64,000 bases of DNA, taken from Limnomonas spitsbergensis (lineage: Eukaryota; Chlorophyta; Chlorophyceae; Chlamydomonadales). The position numbers and the translations under genes were made by a program. Below the pieces are notes generated by a model, which worked only from the letters and a program-made list of their open reading frames with translations, had not been told where the DNA came from and did no database searches. Positions 1-12,464 of this stretch are shown here, one piece after another; within the stretch, counting starts at the first letter, position 1, and each line of letters starts with the position of its first letter. Where the stretch lies: NCBI GenBank assembly GCA_037349105.1, contig JAYJMM010000083.1, forward strand, positions 1,426,001-1,490,000, given 5' to 3'.

Positions 1-3000
1 GCATACACCCTCAGCCACCGCCACAGCCCAGGGGCCAGTGCCAGAGCGTACCGCATCAGCCACTGCCGCTGCCCGGGAACCAGGGCCAGAGCATACCGCC
101 ACAGCTCAGGAACCAGGGCCAGAGCGTACTGCCTCAGCCACCGCTACAGCCCGGGAACCAGGGCCAGGGCGTACCGCCTCAACCACCGCCACAGCCCGGG
201 GGCCAGGGCCAGAGCGTACCGCCCCAGTTACCGCCGCAGCCCGGGAACCAGGGCCAGAGCATACCGCCACAGCTCAGGAACCTGGGCCAGGGCGTACCGC
301 CTCAGCCACCGCTACAGCCCGGGAACCAGGGCCAGGGCGTACAGCCTCAGCCACCGCCACAGCCCGGGGGCGAGCGCCAGAGCGTACCGCCTCAGCCACC
401 GCCGCAGCCCGGGAACCAGGGCCAGGGCATACCGCCTCAGCCACCTTCACAGCCCACGGACCAGGGCCAGAGCGTTCCGCCTCAGCAACCCTCACAGCCC
501 GGGGATCAGGGCCTGGGCCAGGGCGTACCGCCTCAGCCCCCGCCACAGCCCGGTGGCAGGGGCCAGGGCATACCGCCTCAGCCCCCGCCACAGCCCGGGG
601 ACCAGGGTCAGGGCATACCGCCTGAGCCACCACCGCAGCCCGGGATCCAGGGCCAGGGCGTACTGCATCAGACACCGCCACAGCTCGAGAACCAGGGCCA
701 GGGCGTACCGCCTCAGCCACCGCCACAACCCGGGGGCCAGTGCCAGAGCGTACCGCCTCAGCCACTGCCGCAGCCCGGGAACCAGGGCCAGAGCATACCG
801 CCTGAGCCAACACCGCAGCCCGGGATCCAGGGCTAGGGCGTACTGCATCAGACACCGCCACAGCTCGGGAACCAGGGCCAGGGCGTACCGCCTCAGCCAC
901 CGCTACAGCCCGGGAACCAGGGCCAGGGCGTACCGCCTCAGCCACCGTCACAGCCCGGGGGCCAGGTCCAGAGCGTACCGCCTGAGCCACCGCCGCAGCC
1001 CATGAACCAGGGCCAGGGCATACAGCCTCAGCCACCCTCACAGCCCACGGACCAGGGCCAGAGCGTTCCGCCTCAGCCACCCTCACAGCCCAGGGGGCAG
1101 GGCCAGGGCCAGGGCGTACCGCCTCAGCCCCCGCCACAGCCCGTTGGCCAGGGCCAGGGCATACCGCCTCAGCCCCCGCCACAGCCCGGGGGCCAGGGCC
1201 AGGGCATACCACCTCAGTTACCACCGCAGCCCGGGATCCAGGGCCAGGGCGTACTGCCTCAGACACCGCCACAGCCCAAGAACCTGGGCCAGGGCGTACA
1301 CCCTCAGCCACCGCCACAGCCCAGGGGCCAGGGCCAGAGCGTACCGCATCAGCCACTGCCGCAGCCCGGGAACCAGGGCCAGAGCATACCGCCTCACCCA
1401 CCACTGCATCCCGGGATCCAGGGCCAGGGCGTACTGCCTCAGACACCGACACAGCCCGGTAACCAGGGCCAGGGCGTACAACCTCAGCCACCGCCACAGG
1501 CCAGGGGCAAGGGCCAGGGCGTAGCGAATCAGCCACTGCCGCTGCCCGGGAGCCAGGGCCAGAGCATACCGCCACATCTCAGGAACCAGGGCTAGGGCAT
1601 ACCGCCTCAGCCACCGCTACAGCCCGGGAACCAGGCCCAGGGCGTACCGCCTGAGCCACCGCCACAGCCCGGGAACCAGGGCCAGGGTATACCGCCTCAG
1701 CCACCCTCACAGCCCGGGGGCCAGGGCCAGAGCGTACCGCCTCCGCCACCCTCACCGCCCGTGGGCCAGGGCCAGGGCCAGGGCGTACCGCCTCAGCCAC
1801 CGCCACAGCCCGGTGGCCAGGGCCGGGGCATACCGCCTCAGCCCCCGCCACAGCCCGGGGGCCAGGGCCAGGGCATACCGCCTCACCCACCACCGCAGCC
1901 CGGGATCCAGGGCCAGGGCGTACTGCCTCACACACCGCCACAGCCTGGGAACCAGGGCCAGGGCGACAGCCTCAGCCACAGCCACAGCCCGGGGGCCATG
2001 GCCAGAGCGTACCGCCTCAGCCACTGCCGCAGCCCGGGGGCCAGGGCCAGAGCGTACCGCCCCAGTCACCGCCGCAGCCCGGGAACCAGGGCTAGAGCAT
2101 ACCACCACAGCTCAAGAACCAGGCCCAGGGCGTACCGCCTCAGCCACCGCTACAGCCCGGGAACCTGGGCCAAGGCGTACGCCTCAGCAACCGCCACAGC
2201 CCGGGGGCCAGGGCCAGCGCGTACCGCCTCAGCCACCGCCACAGCCCGGGAACCAGGGCCAGGGCATACCGCCTCAGCCACCCTCACAGCCCGGGGGCCA
2301 CAGCCAGAGCGTACCGCCTCAGCCACCCTCACAGCCCGTGGGCCAGGGCCAGGGTCAGGGCGTACCGCCTCAGCCCCCGCCACAGCCCGGTGATCAGGGC
2401 CAGGGCATACCGCCTCAGCCCCAGTACAGCCCGGGGGCCAGGGTCAGGGCATACCGCCTCAGCCATCACCGCAGCCCGGGATCCATGGCCAGGGCATACC
2501 GCCTCAGCCACCGCCGCAGCCCGGGAACCAGGGCCAGGGCATACCACCTTAGCCACCCTCACAGCCCGGGGGCCACAGCCAGAGCGTACCGCCTCAGCCA
2601 CCCTCACAGCCCGTGGGCCAGGATCCAGGGACAGGGCGTACTGCCTCAGACACCGCCACAGCCCGGGAACCAGGGCCAGGGCGTACAGCCTCAGCCACCG
2701 CTACAGCCCGGGAACCAGGCCCAGGGCGTACAGCCTCAGCCACTGCCACAGCCCGGGAACCAGGGCCAGAGCGTACCGCCCCAGTCATCGCAGCAGCTCG
2801 GGAACCAGGGCCAGAGCATACCGCCACAGCTCAGGAACCAGGGCCAGGGCGTACCGCCTCAGCCACCGCTACAGCCCGGGAACCAGAGCTAGGGCGTACA
2901 GCCTCAGCCACCGCCACAGCCCGGGGGCGAGCGCCAGAGCGTACCGCCTCAGCCACCGCCGCAGCCCGGGAACCAGGGCCAAGGCATACCGCCTCAGCCA

Positions 3001-3556
3001 TCCTTCATAGCCCACGGACCAGGGCCAGAGCGTTCCGCCTCAGCCACCCTCACAGCCCGGGGAACAGGGCCAGGGCATACCGCCTCAGTTACCACCGCAG
3101 CCCGGGATCCAGGGACAGGGCGTATTGCCTCAGACACCGCCACAGCCCGGGAACCAGGGCCAAGGCGTACCGCCTCAGCCACCGCCACGGCGCCACAGCC
3201 CATGGCACAGGGCCAGAGCGTACCGCCTCAGCCACTGCCGCAACCCAGGGACCAGGGCCAGAGCATACCGCCACAGCTCAGGAACCAGGGCCAGGGCGTA
3301 CCGCCTCAGCCACCGCTACAGCCCGGGAACCAGGGCCAGGGCGTACAGCCTCAGCCACCGCCACAGCCCGGGGGCCAGGGCCAGTGCGTACCGCCTGAGC
3401 CACCGCCTCAGCCCGTGATCCAGGGCCAGGGCATACCACCTCAGCCACCCTCACAGCCCAAGGGCATGGGCCAGAGCGTACCGCCTCAGCCACCCTCACA
3501 GCCCTTGGGCCAGGGCCAGGGCCAGGGCGTACCGCCTGAGCCCTCGCCACAGCCCG

Positions 3557-6500
3557 GTGGCCAGGGCCAGGGCATACCGCCTCACCCACCACCGCTGCCC
3601 GGGATCCAGGGCCAGGGCGTACTGCCTCAGACACAGCCACAGCCCGGTAACCAGGGCCAGGGCGTACAGCCTCAGCCACCGCCACAGCCCGGGGGCCAGG
3701 GCCAGAGCGTACCGCATCAGCCACTACCGCAGCCCGGGAACCACGGCCAGAGCAAACCGCCACAGCTCAGGAACCAGGGCCAGGGCGTACCGCCTCAGCC
3801 ACCGCTACAGCCCGGGAACCAAGGCTAGGGCGTACCGCCTCAGCCACCCTCACAGCCCGGGGGCCAGGGCCAGAGCGTACCGCCTCAGCCACCCTCACAG
3901 CCCGTGGGCCAGGGCCAGGGCCAGGGCGTGCCGCCTCAGCCCCCGCCACAGCCCGGTGGCCAGGGCCAGGGCATACTGCCTCAGCCCCCGCCATAGCCCG
4001 GGGGCCAGGGCCAGGGCATACCGCCTCAGCCACCACCGCAGCCCGGGATCCAGGACCAGGGCGTACTGCCTCAGACACCGCCACAGCCCGGGAACCAGGG
4101 CCAGGGCGTACAGCCTCAGCCACCGCCACAGCCCGGGGGCCAGGGCCAGAGCGTACCGCCTCAGCCACTGCCGCAGCCCGGGAACCAGGGCCAGAGCATA
4201 CCGCCACATCTCAGGAACCAGGGCCAGGGCGTACCGCCTCAGCCACCGCTACAGCCCGGGAACCAGGGCCAGGGCGTACAGCCTCAGCCACCGCCACAGC
4301 CCGGGGGCCAGGGCCAGAGCGTACCGCCTCAGCCACCGCCGCAGCCCGGGAACCAGGGCCAGGGCATACCGCCTCAGCCAACCTTCACAGCCCACGGACC
4401 AGGGCCAGAGCGTTCCGCCTCAGCCACCCTCACAGCCCGGGGAACAGGGCCAGGGCCAGGGCGTACCGCCTTTGCCCCGCCACAGCCCGGTGGCCAGGGC
4501 CAGGGCATACCGCCTCAGCCCCCGCCACACCCCGGGGGCCAGGGCCAGGGCATACCGCCTCAGTTATCACCGCAGCCCGGGATTCAGGGCCAGGGCGTAC
4601 TGCCTCAGACACCGCCACAGCCCGGGAACCAGGGCCAGGGCGTACCGCCTCAGCCACCGCCACAGCCCAGGGGCCAGGGCCAGAGCGTACCGCATCAGTC
4701 ACTGCTGCAGCCCGGGAACCACGGCCAGAGCATACCGCCACAGCTCAGGAACCTGGGCCAGGGCGTACCGCCTCAGCCACCGCTACAGCCCGGGAACCAG
4801 GGCCAGGGCGTACCGCCTCAGCAACCGCCACAGCCGGGGGGCCAGGGCCAGAGCGTACCGCCTCAGCCACCGCCGCAGCCCGGGAACCAGGGCCAGGGCA
4901 TACCGCCTCAGCCACCCTCACAGCCCGGGGGCCAGGGCCAAAGCGTACCGCCTCAGCCACCCTCACAGCCCGTGGGCCAGGGCCAGGGCCAGGGCGTACC
5001 GCCTCAGCCCCCGCCACAGCCCGGTGGCCAGGGCCAGGGCATACTGCCTCAGCCCCCGCCATAGCCCGGGGGCCAGGGCCAGGGCATACCGCCTCAGCCA
5101 CCACCGCAGCCCGGGATCCAGGACCAGGGCGTACTGCCTCAGACACCGCCACAGCCCGGTAACCAGGGCCAGGGCGTACAGCCTAAGCCACCGCCACAGC
5201 CCGGGGGCCAGGGCCAGAGCGTACCGCCTCAGCCCCTGCCGCAGCCCGGGAACCAGGGCCAGAGCATACCGCCACAGCTCAGGAACCAGGGCCAGGGCGT
5301 ACCGCCTCAGCCACCGCTACAGCCCGGGAACTAGGGCCAGGGCGTACCACCTCAGCCACCGCCACAGCCGGGGGGCCAGGGCCAGAGCGTACCGCCGCAG
5401 CCACCGCCGCAGCCCGGGAACCAGGGCCAGGGCATACCGCCTCAGCCACCCTCACAGCCCGGGGGCCAGGGCCAAAGCGTACCGCCTCAGCCACCCTCAC
5501 AGCCCGTGGGCCAGGGCCAGGGCCAGGGCGTACCGCCTCAGCCCCCGCCACAGCCCGGTGGCCAGGGCCAGGGCATACTGCCTCAGCCCCCGCCATAGCC
5601 CGGGGGCCAGGGCCAGGGCATACCGCCTCAGCCACCACCGCAGCCCGAGATCCAGGACCAGGGCGTACTGCCTCAGACACCACCACAGCCCGGGAACCAG
5701 GGCCAGGGCGTACTGCCTCAGCCACCGCCACAGCCCGGGGGCCAGGGCCAGAGCGTACCGCCTCAGCCACTGCCGCAGCCCGGGAACCAGGGCCAGAGCA
5801 TACCGCCACAGCTCAAGAATTAGGGCCAGGGCGTACCGCATCAGCCACCGCTACAGCCCGGGAACCAGGGCCAGGGCGTACAGCCTCAGCCACCGCCACA
5901 GCCGGGGGGCCAGGGCCAGAGCGTACCGCCTCAGCCACCGCCGCAGCCCGGGAACCAGGGCCAGGGCATACCGCCTCAGCCACCCTCACAGCCCGGGGGC
6001 CAGGGCCAAAGCGTACCGCCTCAGCCACCCTCACAGCCCGTGGGCCAGGGCCAGGGCCAGGGCGTACCGCCTCAGCCCCCTCCACAGCCCGGTGGCCAGG
6101 GCCAGGGCATACTGCCTCAGCCCCCGCCATAGCCCGGGGGCCAGGGCCAGGGCATACCGCCTCAGCCACCACCGCAGCCCGGGATCCAGGACCAGGGCGT
6201 ACTGCCTCAGACACCGCCACAGCCCGGGAACCAGGGCCAGGGCGTACAGCCTCAGCCACCGCCACAGCCCGGGGGCCAGGGCCAGAGCGTACCGCCTCAG
6301 CCACCGCCGCAGCCCGGGACCCAGGGCCAGGGCATACCGCCTCAGCCATCCTCACAGCCCGGGGGCCAGGGCCAAAGCGTACCGCCTCAGCCACCCTCAC
6401 AGCCCGTGGGCCAAGACTAGGGCCAGGGCGTACCGCCTCAGCCCCCGCCACAGCCCGGTGGCCAGGGCCAGGGCATACTGCCTCAGCCCCCGCCATAGCC

Positions 6501-9500
6501 CGGGGGCCAGGGCCAGGGCATACCGCCTCAGCCACCACCGCAGCCCGGGATCCAGGACCAGGGCGTACTGCCTCAGACACCGCCACAGCCCGGGAACCTG
6601 GGCCAGGGCGTACAGCCTCAGCCACCGCCACAGCCCGGGGGCCAGGGCCAGAGCGTACCGCCTCAGCCACTGCCGCAGCCCGGGAACCAGGGCCAGAGCA
6701 TACCGCCACAGCTCAGGAACCACGGACAGGGCGTACCGCCTCAGCCACCGCTACAGCCCGGGAACCAGGGCCAGGGCGTACAGCCTCAGCCACCGCCACA
6801 GCCGGGGGGCCAGGGCCAGAGCGTACCGCCTCAGCCACCGCCGCAGCCCGGGATCCAGGGCCAGGGCATACCGCCTCAGCCACCCTCACAGCCCGGGGGT
6901 CAGGGCCAAAGCGTACCGCCTCAGCCACCCTCACAGCCCGTGGGCCAGGGCCAGGGCCAGGGCGTACCGCCTCAGCCCCCGCCACAGCCCGGTGGCCAGG
7001 GCCAGGGCATACTGCCTCAGCCCCCGCCATAGCCCGGGGGCCAGGGCCAGGGCATACCGCCTCAGCCACCACCGCAGCCCGGGATCCAGGACCAGGGCGT
7101 ACTGCCTCAGACACCGCCACAGCCCGGGAACCAGGGCCAGGGCGTACCGCATCAGCCACCGCTACAGCCCGGGAACCAGGGCCAGGGCGTACAGCCTCAG
7201 CCACCGCCACAGCCGGGGGGCCAGGGCCAGAGCGTACCGCCTCAGCCACCGCCGCAGCCCGGGAACCAGGGCCAGGGCATACCGCCTCAGCCACCCTCAC
7301 AGCCCGGGGGCCAGGGCCAAAGCGTACTGCCTCAGCCACCCTCACAGCCCGTGGGCAAGGGCCAGGGCCAGGGCGTACCGCCTCAGCCCCCGCCACAGCC
7401 CGGTGGCCAGGGCCAGGGCATACTGCCTCAGCCCCCGCCATAGCCCGGGGGCCAGGGCCAGGGCATACCGCCTCAGCCACCACCGCAGCCCGGGATCCAG
7501 GACCAGGGCGTACTGCCTCAGACACCGCCACAGCCCGGGAACCAGGGCCAGGGCGTACAGCCTCAGCCACCGCCACAGCCCGGGGGCCAGGGCCAGAGCG
7601 TACCGCCTCAGCCACTGCCGCAGCCCGGGAACCAGGGCCAGAGCATACCGCCACAGCTCAGGAACCAGGGCCAGGGCGTACCGCCTCAGCCACCGCTACA
7701 GCCCGGGAACCAGGGCCAGGGCGTACAGCCTCAGCCACCGCCACAGCCGGGGGGCCAGGGCCAGAGCGTACCGCCTCAGCCACCGCCGCAGCCCGGGAAC
7801 CAGGGCCAGGGCATACCGCCTCAGCCACCCTCACAGCCCGGGGGCCAGGGCCAAAGCGTACCGCCTCAGCCACCCACACAGCCCGTGGGCCAGGGCCAGG
7901 GCCAGGGCGTACCGCCTCAGCCCCCGCCACAGCCCGGTGGCCAGGGCCATGGCATACTGCCTCAGCCTCCGCCATAGCCCGGGGGCCAGGGCCAGGGCAT
8001 ACCGCCTCACCCACCACCGCAGCCCGGGATCCAGGACCAGGGCGTACTGCCTCAGACACCGCCACAGCCCGGGATCCAGGGCCAGGGCGTACAGCCTCAG
8101 CCACCGCCACAGCCCGGGGGCCAGGGCCAGAGCGTACCGCCTCAGCCACTGCCGCAGCCCGGGAACCAGGGCCAGAGCATACCGCCACAGCTCAGGAACC
8201 AGGGCCAGGGCGTACCGCCTCAGCCACCGCTACAGCCCGGGAACTAGGGCCAGGGCGTACAGCCTCAGCCACCGCCACAGCCGGGGGGCCAGGGCCAGAG
8301 CGTACCGCCTCAGCCACCGCCGCAGCCCGGGAACCAGGGCCAGGGCATACCGCCTCAGCCACCCTCACAGCCCGGGGGCCAGGGCCAAAGCGTACCGCCT
8401 CAGCCACCCTCACAGCCCGTGGGCCAGGGCCAGGGCCAGGGCGTACCGCCTCAGCCCCCGCCACAGCCCGGTGACCAGGGCCAGGGCATACTGCCTCAGC
8501 CCCCGCCATAGCCCGGGGGCCAGGGCCAGGGCATACCGCCTCAGCCACCACCGCAGCCCGGGATCCAGGACCAGGGCGTACTGCCTCAGACACCGCCACA
8601 GCCCGGGAACCAGGGCCAGGGCGTACTGCCTCAGCCACCGCCACAGCCCGGGGGCCAGGGCCAGAGCGTACCGCCTCAGCCACTGCCGCAGCCCGGGAAC
8701 CAGGGCCAGAGCATACCGCCACAGCTCAGGAACCAGGGCCAGGGCGTACCGCCTCAGCCACCGCTACAGCCCGGGAACTAGGGCCAGGGCGTACAGCCTC
8801 AGCCACCGCCACAGCCGGGGGGCCAGGGCCAGAGCGTACCGCCTCAGCCACCGCCGCAGCCCGGGAACCAGGGCCAGGGCATACCGCCTCAGCCACCCTC
8901 ACAGCCCGGGGGCCAGGGCCAAAGCGTACCGCCTCAGCCACCCTCACAGCCCGTGGGCCAGGGCCAGGGCCAGGGCGTACCGCCTCAGCCCCCGCCACAG
9001 CCCGGTGACCAGGGCCAGGGCATACTGCCTCAGCCCCCGCCATAGCCCGGGGGCCAGGGCCAGGGCATACCGCCTCAGCCACCACCGCAGCCCGGGATCC
9101 AGGACCAGGGCGTACTGCCTCAGACACCGCCACAGCCCGGGAACCAGGGCCAGGGCGTACTGCCTCAGCCACCGCCACAGCCCGGGGGCCAGGGCCAGAG
9201 CGTACCGCCTCAGCCACTGCCGCAGCCCGGGAACCAGGGCCAGAGCATACCGCCACAGCTCAGGAACCAGGGCCAGGGCGTACCGCATCAGCCACCGCTA
9301 CAGCCCGGGAACCAGGGCCAGGGCGTACAGCCTCAGCCACCGCCACAGCCGGGGGGCCAGGGCCAGAGCGTACCGCCTCAGCCACCGCCGCAGCCCGGGA
9401 ACCAGGGCCAGGGCATACCGCCTCAGCCACCCTCACAGCCCGGGGGCCAGGGCCAAAGCGTACCGCCTCAGCCACCCTCGCAGCCCGTGGGCCAGGGCCA

Positions 9501-12088
9501 GGGCCAGGGCGTACCGCCTCAGCCCCCGCCACAGCCCGGTGGCCAGGGCCAGGGCATACTGCCTCAGCCTCCGCCATAGCCCGGGGGCCAGGGCCAGGGC
9601 ATACCGCCTCACCCACCACCGCAGCCCGGGATCCAGGACCAGGGCGTACTGCCTCAGACACCGCCACAGCCTGGGAACCAGGGCCAGAGCGTACAGCCTC
9701 AGCCACCGCCACAGCCCGGGGGCCAGGGCCAGAGCGTACCGCCTCAGCCACTGCCGCAGCCCGGGAACCAGGGCCAGAGCATACCGCCACAGCTCAGGAA
9801 CCAGGGCCAGGGCGTACCGCCTCAGCCACCGCCACAGCCCGGGAACCAGGGCCAGGGCGTACAGCCTCAGCCACCGCCACAGCCCGGGGGCCAGGGCCAG
9901 AGCGTACCGCCTCAGCCACCGCCGCAGCCCGGGAACCAGGGCCAGGGCATACCGCCTCAGCCACCCTCACAGCCCGGGGGCCAGGGCCAAAGCGTACCGC
10001 CTCAGCCACCCTCACAGCCCGTGGGCCAAGGCTAGGGCCAGGGCGTACCGCCTCAGCCCTTGCCACAGCCCGGTGGCCAGGGCCAGGGCATACTGCCTCA
10101 GCCCCCGCCATAGCCCGGGGGCCAGGGCCAGGGCATACCGCCTCAGCCACCACCGCAGCCCGGGATCCAGGACCAGGGCGTACTACCTCAGACACCGCCA
10201 CAGACCGGGAACCAGGGCCAGGGCGTACCGCCTCAGCCACCGCCACAGCCCGGGGGCCAGGGCCAGAGCGTACCGCCTCAGCCACTGCCGCAGCCCGGGA
10301 ACCAGGGCCAGAGCATACCGCCACAGCTCAGGAACCAGGGCCAGGGCGTACCGCCTCAGCCACCGCTACAGCCCGGGAACTAGGGCCAGGGCGTACAGCC
10401 TCAGCCACCGCCACAGCCGGGGGGCCAGGGCCAGAGCGTACCGCCTCAGCCACCGCCGCAGCCCGGGAACCAGGGCCAGGGCATACCGCCTCAGCCACCC
10501 TCACAGCCCGGGGGCCAGGGCCAAAGCGTACCGCCTCAGCCACCCTCACAGCCCGTGGGCCAGGGCCAGGGCCAGGGCGTACCGCCTCAGCCCCCGCCAC
10601 AGCCCGGTGGCCAGGGCCAGGGCATACTGCCTCAGCCCCCGCCATAGCCCGGGGGCCAGGGCCAGGGCATACCGCCTCAGCCACCACCGCAGCCTGGGAT
10701 CCAGGACCAGGGCGTACTGCCTCAGACACCGCCACAGCCCGGGAACCAGGGCCAGGGCGTACAGCCTCAGCCACCGCCACAGCCCGGGGGCCAGGGCCAG
10801 AGCGTACCGCCTCAGCCACTGCCGCAGCCCGGGAACCAGGGCCAGAGCATACCGCCACAGCTCAGGAACCAGGGCCAGGGCGTACCGCCTCAGCCACCGC
10901 TACAGCCCGGGAACCAGGGCCAGGGCGTACAGCCTCAGCCACCGCCACAGCCGGGGGGCCAGGGCCAGAGCGTACCGCCTCAGCCACCGCCGCAGCCCGG
11001 GAACCAGGGCCAGGGCATACCGCCTCAGCCACCCTCACAGCCCGGGGGCCAGGGCCAAAGCGTACCGCCTCAGCCACCCTCACAGCCCGTGGGCCAGGGC
11101 CAGGGCCAGGGCGTACCGCCTCAGCCCCCGCCACAGCCCGGTGGCCAGGGCCAGGGCATACTGCCTCAGCCTCCGCCATAGCCCGGGGGCCAGGGCCAGG
11201 GCATACCGCCTCACCCACCACCGCAGCCCGGGATCCAGGACCAGGGCGTACTGCCTCAGACACCGCCACAGCCCGGGAACCAGGGCCAGGGCGTTCAGCC
11301 TCAGCCACCGCCACAGCCCGGGGGCCAGGGCCAGAGCGTACCGCCTCAGCCACTGCCGCAGCCCGGGAACCAGGGCCAGAGCATACCGCCACAGCTCAGG
11401 AACCAGGGCCAGGGCGTACCGCCTCAGCCACCGCTACAGCCCGGGAACTAGGGCCAGGGCGTACAGCCTCAGCCACCGCCACAGCCGGGGGGCCAGGGCC
11501 AGAGCGTACCGCCTCAGCCACCGCCGCAGCCCGGGAACCAGGGCCAGGGCATACCGCCTCAGCCACCCTCACAGCCCGGGGGCCAGGGCCAAAGCGTACC
11601 GCCTCAGCCACCCTCACAGCCCGTGGGCCAGGGCCAGGGCCAGGGCGTACCGCCTCAGCCCCCGCCACAGCCCGGTGACAAGGGCCAGGGCATACTGCCT
11701 CAGCCCCCGCCATAGCCCGGGGGCCAGGGCCAGGGCATACCGCCTCAGCCACCACCGCAGCCCGGGATCCAGGACCAGGGCGTACTGCCTCAGACACCGC
11801 CACAGCCCGGGAACCAGGGCCAGGGCGTACTGCCTCAGCCACCGCCACAGCCCGGGGGCCAGGGCCAGAGCGTACCGCCTCAGCCACTGCCGCAGCCCGG
11901 GAACCAGGGCCAGAGCATACCGCCACAGCTCAGGAACCAGGGCCAGGGCGTACCGCATCAGCCACCGCTACAGCCCGGGAACCAGGGCCAGGGCGTACAG
12001 CCTCAGCCACCGCCACAGCCGGGGGGCCAGGGCCAGAGCGTACCGCCTCAGCCACCGCCGCAGCCCGGGATCCAGGGCCAGGGCATAA
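3557..12088 (+). other. 2843-codon open frame inside the satellite (probably not a gene)
   Basis: One plus frame is open for 8.5 kb and translates to RLSHRHSPGTRARAY-type repeats rich in Arg, Ser, His and Ala. It begins at an ATG made by a monomer variant and stops where TAC became TAA (gcataacgcc). The codons used (CGC, CAT, AGC, CCG, GGG, GCC, AGG, TAC, CTC, CAC) cannot become stops by any C-to-T or G-to-A transition, so the frame stays open without selection. The PQ frame of the same DNA contains CAG codons and has acquired TAG in almost every 534-bp unit. I see no signal peptide, intron structure or domain. It is recorded for its length only. Confidence 0.25.
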
Positions 12089-12464
12089 CGCCTCAGCCAC
12101 CCTCACAGCCCGGGGGCCAGGGCCAAAGCGTACCGCCTCAGCCACCCTCGCAGCCCGTGGGCCAGGGCCAGGGCCAGGGCGTACCGCCTCAGCCCCCGCC
12201 ACAGCCCGGTGGCCAGGGCCAGGGCATACTGCCTCAGCCTCCGCCATAGCCCGGGGGCCAGGGCCAGGGCATACCGCCTCACCCACCACCGCAGCCCGGG
12301 ATCCAGGACCAGGGCGTACTGCCTCAGACACCGCCACAGCCCGAGAACCAGGGCCAGAGCGTACAGCCTCAGCCACCGCCACAGCCCGGGGGCCAGGGCC
12401 AGAGCGTACCGCCTCAGCCACTGCCGCAGCCCGGGAACCAGGGCCAGAGCATACCGCCACAGCT
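4211..12464. repeat. 534-bp higher-order repeat array (12 monomers per unit)
   Basis: Homologous points recur every 534 bp at 4211, 4745, 5279, then 7658, 8192, 8726, 9260, 9794, 10328, 10862, 11396, 11930 and 12464. Two enlarged units (900 and 945 bp) lie at 5813-6712 and 6713-7657. One unit holds 12 distinguishable monomers: ten of 45 bp, one of 33 bp (PPQLRNQGQGV) and one of 51 bp (PPQPPSQPVGQGQGQGV). These sum to 534 bp. Monomer types keep the same order in each unit. Almost every unit has the same TAG (in ccgccatag) in its eighth monomer, so units were copied after that mutation arose. This matches the higher-order organisation known for centromeric alphoid-type satellites, although function here is unknown. 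Confidence 0.9.
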
